DNA of 64,000 nt, taken from contig NC_092310.1 in the NCBI RefSeq assembly GCF_036785885.1, positions 2,914,001 through 2,978,000 on the forward strand, written 5' to 3'. The notes below the pieces were generated by a model. The model saw only the letters and a list, made by a program, of their open reading frames with translations, was not told the origin of the DNA and did not search any database. Origin of the DNA: Coffea arabica. Lineage: Eukaryota; Streptophyta; Magnoliopsida; Gentianales; Rubiaceae. Positions within the stretch are counted from its first letter, which is position 1. Every line of letters starts with the position of its first letter. A program made the translations under genes and the position numbers. This document shows, one piece after another, positions 56,942 to 64,000 of the stretch.

Positions 56942-57295
56942 GTTAAAGGCAATTTTATATTAGTACCTGCTTTCTTACTGCATTGTGATAAGGAGGAATC
57001 AGAGAGCCTGCTGTCTCAGCCAATAAGAAATGTGAGTCAAGTTGCAGGTTGGCTCACACATGCAATTGTCGGCAACTTCCTTTGATAACAGAGGCTGTGA
57101 TCCGTAAATCACGGACACCTACTAAAAGCTGTCTTTAGAGTGTATTTGTGGTCCACTTGCAAAGGCGGACAAATTTGAAAGTCGACTTGCAAATTTCATT
57201 CCCTCTGATAGCTGCTGAAGTTGAACCATATCCTTCCTTGTCCCATCACCATTGCAGAACACTTTCAACCTAATTCCAATCCCAAGCGAGAAAAA
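56942..57295 (+). other. NLR 5' flank
   Basis: About 350 bp between the end of the F-box-like duplication and the NLR start codon. No clear TATA box stands out. An upstream in-frame Met at 57221 exists but adds a 25-residue segment unlike NLR N-termini. Confidence 0.5.
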
Positions 57296-60200
57296 ATGGC
57301 TGATGCTGCTGTTAGTGCTACTATTCAGGTTGCATTGCAGACGGTGGTTTCCCTTGCCGCTGACCATGTTAATCTGGTTCGTGAATTCCCAAAGGAGCTG
57401 GAGCGACTCAACGAATCTGCTGAAATGATCCGAGGTTTCTTGGCTGGTGCTGACGAGGAAATGCATAGCCCAGTGGTGCAAAATTGGCTCAGGCGGCTGG
57501 AAGAAGAGGTTTTCAAAGCAGACAATGTGCTGGACGAGCTCAACTATGAAATTCTTCGTCGGAGGGTGAAGTATCAAGATCAACCCATGCAAAAAAAGGT
57601 ATTCTTCTGCTTTTCATTCTTTAATAAAATTGGTTTTCGTTGGAGGTTGGGTTCCATGATCAGGGAGATCAACACGAACCTTGAAAGGATCCATCAGAAT
57701 GCCGAACGTTTGGGACTGCCCTACAAGCTCCAAGTTGAAGAAGCATTCCCTACTATTGCTGCTGGAGCCGCGACAAGCCGACAGACCGACTCTACTATTG
57801 TTCGAAGTGATGTCCTGGGAAGAGACAAGGATGAATCAGAAATAGTTAATAAGTTGTTGGCCGAATCTGAAAGTGTTATTTCAGTTATTTCCATAACTGG
57901 CATGGGTGGATTAGGCAAAACAACTCTAGCCAAAGCCATTTACAAAAATGAACAAATTGTTGGACATTTTGACCAAACAATGTGGGTTTGTGTGGCCGAA
58001 GAAGTAGATAAAATCGAGGAGGTCTTCAAAATGATTCTAAAATCGATAACAGATGAAGAGATTGAAGGGGATCGTAGGGAGGAAATAGTTAAAAAAATTC
58101 AGCATGAACTCAAGGAAAAAAGATATTTCCTTGTTCTTGATGATTTATGGAATGATCAAGAAGTATTGTTGGATGACTTTTTCAGCACTTTGGCGGGACT
58201 CAATGCGAAGAAAGGGAGCTGGTGTCTTGTTACTTCACGGCTGCAAGAAGTGGAAACTATTCTGTCTAGACATCCGCAGATCAATTTTACTCGCCATGAG
58301 CTGGGAAAGCTATGCGCTAATGATTGCTGGTCTATCATGAAAAAATGGGCAAATGTAGGGGAAGAAGTACCAAAAGAATTGGAAGACATGAGGGAGCAAG
58401 TTTTAAGAAGATGTGATGGTCTACCTCTGGCAGCAAAGTTAATTGGAGGTTTGTTATCTAAAAAGAGAAAAGAGGAGTGGCTATCTATTTTGGAGGAGAG
58501 TCTCTTGAATGGCAATCAAGGTGGGATCGAGCAAATAATTAAGGTGAGTTTTGATCATCTGTCACCTGCACCGGTTAAGAAATGTTTTGCATACTGCTCA
58601 ATTTTTGATCAAGATACTAAATTGGAACAAGATCTACTAGTTGAGCTTTGGATGGCTGAAGGCTTTCTTCAACCGGATTCCCAAAATGAAAGAACGATGG
58701 AGAAAATAGGATATGAGTATTTGAGAACTTTGCTGCAAACTTCCTTATTGGAAGAAGTAAAATGGGGGTGGAGAAAATGGTATAAAATGCATGACCTTGT
58801 GCATGATTTTGCAAAATTAATTTTGAATCGTAACAGCAGCAATCAGGAACGTTACCTTGCAGTATACTCAACCGTAAGAGAAACCATCAATGAAAGATCA
58901 TCAGCATCACTTCGCACACTATTTCTGAAGGGTGGCATAGCTGATGATATGTTGTCAAAGTTCAAATACTTGCATGTCCTAAAATTGTTTGGAGCAGATG
59001 TCAAAGAGTTGCCTACCTCCATTGGCAAACTAATACATTTACACTTACTTGACATTTCAGGTTCTTGGATTAGAACTTTGCCAGAATCTCTTTGCGAACT
59101 TTATAGTTTGCAAACACTGAGAACTGGCAAGCTTGAAGAAGGTTTTCCAAAGGAGATGAGCAATTTGATTAGCATGAGACATCTTCACTATGATCATGCT
59201 GGTACAAGACGTGAAATCCAAATGCCATCCGGGATTGGACGATGGACTTGTCTTCAAACGTTAGAGTTCTTTAACATTGGTCGTCAAGAGGAAGGTCGTG
59301 GCATCCAGGAGCTTGGGACCTTGCAAGATCTTAAAGGCTCCTTGGAGATCAGAAATCTTGAATTAGTAAATGGCAAAGCTGATGCTGAACTAGCGAACCT
59401 ATCTAAAAAGCCAAATCTGTATCGGTTGGTATTTGAGTGGGGCAATAGGGATCGGGAAAGTAATAAATGCGATGAAGATGTGTTGGAAGGCCTCCAACCT
59501 CACCCAAATTTAAAAGAGTTACAAATTTTGAAGTTCATGGGTGATCAGTTCCCACAATGGTTCATGAATTTGACATCACTGGTGGAGTTGCGGGTGGAGG
59601 ATTGCACAAGATGCAGAGAACTCCCCACCCTAGGACAGCTGCCATTCCTCAAGCGCCTCTATCTGTGTCGATTGCAAAACATAAGAAGCATTGGGCTTTC
59701 ATTCTACAGTACAAGTGCTGAGGAGGACGGCGGTTCAGGAGGTTCAAGCACTATTAGCAGACAAACATTCTTTCCAGCCCTTAAAAAACTCTCTCTTAAA
59801 GGCATGAAAAATTTGGAAGAGTGGAAGGATGCACCCGAAATGATGTCAACCGCAGGTGAAGTACATGTGATGGATGTGTTTCCCGTGCTTGAAAAGTTGT
59901 CTATTAGTGACTGCCCCCAGCTGACCACGATTCCAACTGCAAGTCGCTTCCCAAGTCTTGATGTATTGAAAATAAAAAGGAATTGCCATGTTCTGCGGGC
60001 AGAAAAGGTTTTGAGCAATATAGCCAATCTCTCGTCCCTTGAACTAAGGGGTGGTAGTCGTCAACGCATTGAGTCTCTAAAATTAGTGAAACGACCAGAG
60101 AGCAGCTTGAGTATTTATGGCTGTGACAGTCTATCCACTGACATGCTTGAGCGACTCTGTCTTTTTCCAACTCTTCAGAGTGTAGAATTGTGGTCTGCCG

Positions 60201-61781
60201 ATAATATAACAACATTAAGAGGAATGAGTTGCGCCGCTTGTCTTAAGAGATTGGCAGTCTTTTACTGTGATAATTTACAGGAGTTGCCAGAAGATTTTTA
60301 TCAATTTCAAGCTTTAGAGCACTTGGAGATACTCTGTTGCAAGAGAATTGATTCATTTGGATATCCAAATCCTAAAAATTCATTTGGACAGAAAGGCCTC
60401 CTTAAGTCTCTTGAGCAATTTACTGTCGATGGGTGCGATGCATTAACAAGATTACCAGCGGAGATGTTCGAGTCGTGTACGTCTCTCCGAAAGCTGAAGT
60501 TGTCCGATTGCTGGAGTCTGGTCTCCTTTCCCCTTGATTTGCGACAAACCCCTTCTCTCGAGAGCTTCCGGTTACGGGGGTGTCCCAACTTGATTGCTGA
60601 GTTGCCTAGTGGATTTGGCTATCTTACCAGCTTAAGGAAAGTGACGATTGGTCCCTTCTCAGATGACTCTGTAATCGAATTTGATTGGGCTGGATTAGCA
60701 TCTTCATCATCACTCCGACACGTGTCTTTACTTGGAACGCCTGAATTGAAATCTCTGCCACATCAGCTTCAAGACTTGACTACCATCACATCACTATCTC
60801 TAAAACACTTCGGAGCAATCGAAGCCTTACCAGATTGGCTTGGGAACCTTGCGTCTCTTGATGAGCTAATCCTATTCGGTTGCGAAAAGCTTGAATATTT
60901 ACCCTCCATAGATGCCATGGAACGCCTCAAATTAAGACGTCTGGAAATTCGTTTTTGTCCTCTATTAGAACGAAGATGCACTCCTCAAAGCAGCTCCGAG
61001 TGGCCCAAGATCTCTAATATTCCAGAGCGTAGAATTATTGTTCCGGTAAGATCTCATCTCAAAATTTTAATTAATTCCTTCTCATTATTGGATCATCTTA
61101 TTCTACCCGTATTTGTCCCTCACTCCTTTTCTCCATAAATATCTATTCCTCTACTTCTTCTGGCGAAGATTACTCTCTCTTTCAATTTTTAAGCCAATTC
61201 ATGTCATTAACAAAATAGAGTTACAAGCAAATTGAAAGACAACAAAAATTGTGGATTTCATCTGCTTTTCTGAACCATCGAAAAGATTAATAAGCATGGT
61301 AAAATTTACTACTATATATGAACTTGGTACTGACTGTTTGCCCACAAAATTCACTAACATTGCAAGCGTAAACATTCAGCTTCAATGGGGTATGTTCTTT
61401 TTTTTTTTTTTTTTGTTACTGATATTTCCAAACAACATTAAAACCAATGAAATAGCAATTTGGGGAGAACATTACAATTTTTGTTTTTACCGCTAGCATT
61501 TAACGGATGGATATGTTCTTAATATTCACTGTTATCTCTCTGTAAGACTCTGAATTATGATTGCCGTAAAATTAGCTCAATGTCGATTAAGTTGAAATTG
61601 TTTGCAGAGGAACTAGGCTGCTGCTAAAACTATAAATTCTTATCATCTTTTAAAATTTTTAAAATTCAGATCCTATAACTAGCTACTTTTCTATTTTGTG
61701 AATTGGATTGATAATATTATGGCCTTGTAGGCCACAAGTGTCAGTGAAGCAGCAAGCAGTGATAGCGCCGAAACATTGTGA
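57296..61781 (+). CDS. CC-NB-ARC-LRR (CNL) disease-resistance protein
   Basis: Intracellular immune receptor that recognises pathogen effectors and triggers defence; the NB-ARC domain acts as an ATP/ADP switch. The start is set at MADAAVSATIQ. Residues from there: Rx-type coiled coil about 1-150 (with ADNVLDELNYE), P-loop GMGGLGKTT 202-210, kinase-2 LVLDDLW 279-285, RNBS-B GSWCLVTSR, GLPLA 375-379, RNBS-D CFAYCSIF 430-437, MHD 498-500, then a long LRR region to about 1240. All switch motifs look intact. Exon 1 is uninterrupted for 1,250 codons to 61045, where the strong donor CG/GTAAGAT occurs. I infer a second exon 61731-61781 adding ATSVSEAASSDSAETL and a TGA. Without splicing the frame ends at 61138. 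Its 5' flank descends from an F-box unit. Confidence 0.93.
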
Positions 61782-64000
61782 AAGGCTCAAAAGTGTGCTC
61801 CAGGCAGAGTCAGCCTGGAACCTCTAGAGCATCTTATTTCACTTTTCGCATTCTCCAACCGCAACATCAGGCTGTGGTTTCCAATCATTTTTGAAGAAAG
61901 ATGAGGAGGTATGTGGTTTGGAAATTTCTCCACCCAACTTACTAGAAGTACAAGGGAATTGGTCCAAGTTTGCAAGTATGTTTGAGACATGGAATTGTGC
62001 CTAAATACAGGTTGGTATCTGCACTAGTAAGTGTTCTTTATGGTTTAATCAATGGAATATAACTTGATTTTTGCTCTTTAGGATTTTGAGTGATAAATTG
62101 TTGCACGAGTTACCTGACCAAACCTTTCTATGGCTCATATTTCTGCTTAATGTCATAACTGAAGCAGAACTGTGATGTAATATTGTTATTTTTTTTCCAG
62201 AATTTGTTTAGGAAGCAGAGTACGTGTTTTTTGGACAAAGAACACCAACGTTCCCGTGTTGTTCTTATGAGAATGTCAAGAGGGAGGAGTTATTTTCACT
62301 TATCAGTCAGTTTTTGAAGATGGAAGGTAGTTATCTGTGATTTTTCCCACTAGAATGCCATATATTGCTCAGAATGTGGAAATGAAGGTAAAAAATGTTG
62401 ACTGCATGTCTATTGGCCTGTTTCAATGGCTTTTCTTTTTTGTTTTTTTATCTTTTTTCTGGAAGAATTTAACAAAATAAATCAAATATTGAACCTTTTC
62501 TCCTTGTAGCATGCTGAAAACAGAGTGGCTTGTGCCAGGCTTGTAGAAAGTAGTATGGATTGAGAAGAATTAGAGAAGAGCATGGTAGCTGGTACTGGAG
62601 AGCTATCAAGGTACAAGACTTGCTTGAAGAAAACTGGACGTGCTAATACTTTAGTTTCAGAGGTAACAAGATTTGATGGAAAGAAGTTAGACATTGTAGA
62701 CAGCATTGGTGATCGTTTGGATGACATAAACGAAGCATGCGATTGCAGTGTCAGTCGTTCATTTGGATGGAAATAGTTCAAAGTTTTGGTGCTGCAATTG
62801 CAGTAGCAAGAATTTCTACATCCTCGTTCAAAGGTTCCCGCCAGATCTTGCAAGGCCTTTGTAAATTGGACAATAGGTTATACCTTTCCACTCAAGAACA
62901 AGAGAGACTCATTATACAACTGTGCTAACAGTTAGTCATTCCAGGTACCAGGCTTAGTGTTGAATTTGTTTTAGTAAAATAACGTACCCTAAGTACCTTC
63001 TTGGTTCTTAACTAAATTATTTTGACATGTCTACTTCAAGATAAATAGTCACAATCCAAAAAATTGCAGTTTGAATGATCAATAAGCAGGTTTTGTTATT
63101 GTAGCATTCTATTTGTTATGTTTTAGCTAAGAAAGACTAGCAAATCTAAAAATAATTTATAATTATTAAGAAACCACTTGGAATATGTAACATTTCGGAA
63201 GACTAATGGAGGTGGGAGATCAATGATAAATGTTTCACGTGAAGTTCTCCAACATGGTTTCACCTAATTAGAGGTACTCTACCATAAAGTATCTGCTTGT
63301 TAGGTTAAATGAGCATGTTTCAGCATGCCCATTCAATGGAAGTTGATAAATTACTCTTAAGAATTCAAGGAAGAAGGAAACAACTTCCTAACACTGAAAA
63401 GCTATTGACATCCATTACCTATTTCTTTTTGCAAACGGTTATCCTTTTCTGATTTTTGTTTGGCCCAAAGATTTTAGTCGGTCAGGAGAAATCAGTCGGC
63501 TAAAAGAAGTTAATAAGAGAATTTATGAATGCTAGTGCATGAATATAAATTTTGCATTTTTTTTTCAGATTAGTTTGCCAAACTCCAGTTTAGTACATCA
63601 TTTTAGAAAGAGACGAAAGATTATCATCTTACTCTTTCTTTAACATTTAGTTAAACATTTAGCTTTGATAATCACTTTATTTTCAAAAAGAATCACAAGG
63701 ACATTTATGCAAATTCGATTGACTTTTGTTACCATTACTTTCTTCTGGGCTGGTTAATGCTCTGTTTTTTAGCCTTTCATTTTTGGTTATCTAGTAGATT
63801 GGTGATTTTGCCATCCTACTTGCATAAGGACTTGCTCATGATAAAATATTTATAGAAATATCTATTTTAGCATTTTAGACAAATGTCTCATGGGCTATGT
63901 TGGAACATGTACAAAGCAGTGATTTTCAAGCAAAAATGTATGGATGGTGATGTGGTAGACAATTGTTCTCTTAAGGAGTGAAGATCAATCTTCTAGAAAG
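61782..64000 (+). other. NLR 3' flank, no gene recognised
   Basis: May contain spliced 3' UTR of the NLR. Short ORFs (for example 62582-62776) show no domain I know. The rest is AT-rich with no clear element. Confidence 0.45.

Noticed and set aside
57221..57295. Upstream Met as the NLR start
   Set aside because: The extra 25 residues do not resemble any CC-domain N-terminus, while MADAAVSATIQ does.
62482..62853. 123-codon minus-strand ORF downstream of the NLR
   Set aside because: Antisense to a probable NLR 3' UTR and without a recognisable domain.

Overview
This is a plant nuclear window, most likely from a eudicot. The evidence is Athila-clade Ty3/gypsy retrotransposons primed by tRNA-Asp, plant L1 LINEs with a C-terminal RNase H, hAT and Mutator-like DNA elements, an FBD-type F-box pseudogene and a CC-NB-ARC-LRR resistance gene. 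An asterid is possible, but I cannot name the species. I see no tRNA, rRNA or CRISPR locus. The only intact-looking host gene is the NLR at 57,296-61,781. Family names come from reading protein motifs by eye; no database was searched.

Layout, left half. 1-3,612: 5' part of an Athila element on the minus strand, cut by the window edge. About 4,190-4,959: a DUF716 (TMEM45-like) pseudogene. 6,822-16,550: a complete 9.7 kb Athila element on the plus strand, with LTRs about 99% identical, a perfect 5-bp target duplication (TSD) and three in-frame stops in its gag-pol frame. 18,477-19,233: a neprosin-domain (DUF239) pseudogene. 19,716-21,403: two nested Mutator-like elements of one terminal-repeat family; the inner one carries a glycine-rich-protein fragment. 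22,010-22,946: a 5'-truncated L1. 23,085-24,460: an Athila-type solo LTR.

Layout, right half. 25,960-57,000 is a decayed tandem array of F-box units that has been heavily invaded. Unit A keeps a recognisable F-box/LRR/FBD pseudogene (28,003-29,689). Just downstream is a full-length L1 (29,954-42,182, minus strand) with a poly-A tail and 13-bp TSD. It is split by a 5.95 kb solo-LTR-like insertion (31,667-37,618) with its own 5-bp TSD. Unit B (42,196-46,394) is broken by a hAT element (42,484-44,591) that carries a CAF1/POP2 deadenylase fragment and a second hAT of the same family. A 7.9 kb non-autonomous Athila derivative (46,400-54,264, minus strand) follows, then a duplicated F-box 3' end and the unit C upstream region (to about 56,941). 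The NLR sits where the third F-box gene would be expected.

Interplay. Few host genes here work together; the window records repeated duplication and insertion at an F-box/NLR cluster. Exact TSDs were found for most insertions, so their order can be partly reconstructed. The best leads are the gene-capturing hAT and Mutator-like elements, a paired sequence motif shared by the autonomous and non-autonomous Athila elements upstream of the polypurine tract, and an NLR whose 5' flank descends from an F-box gene's upstream region.
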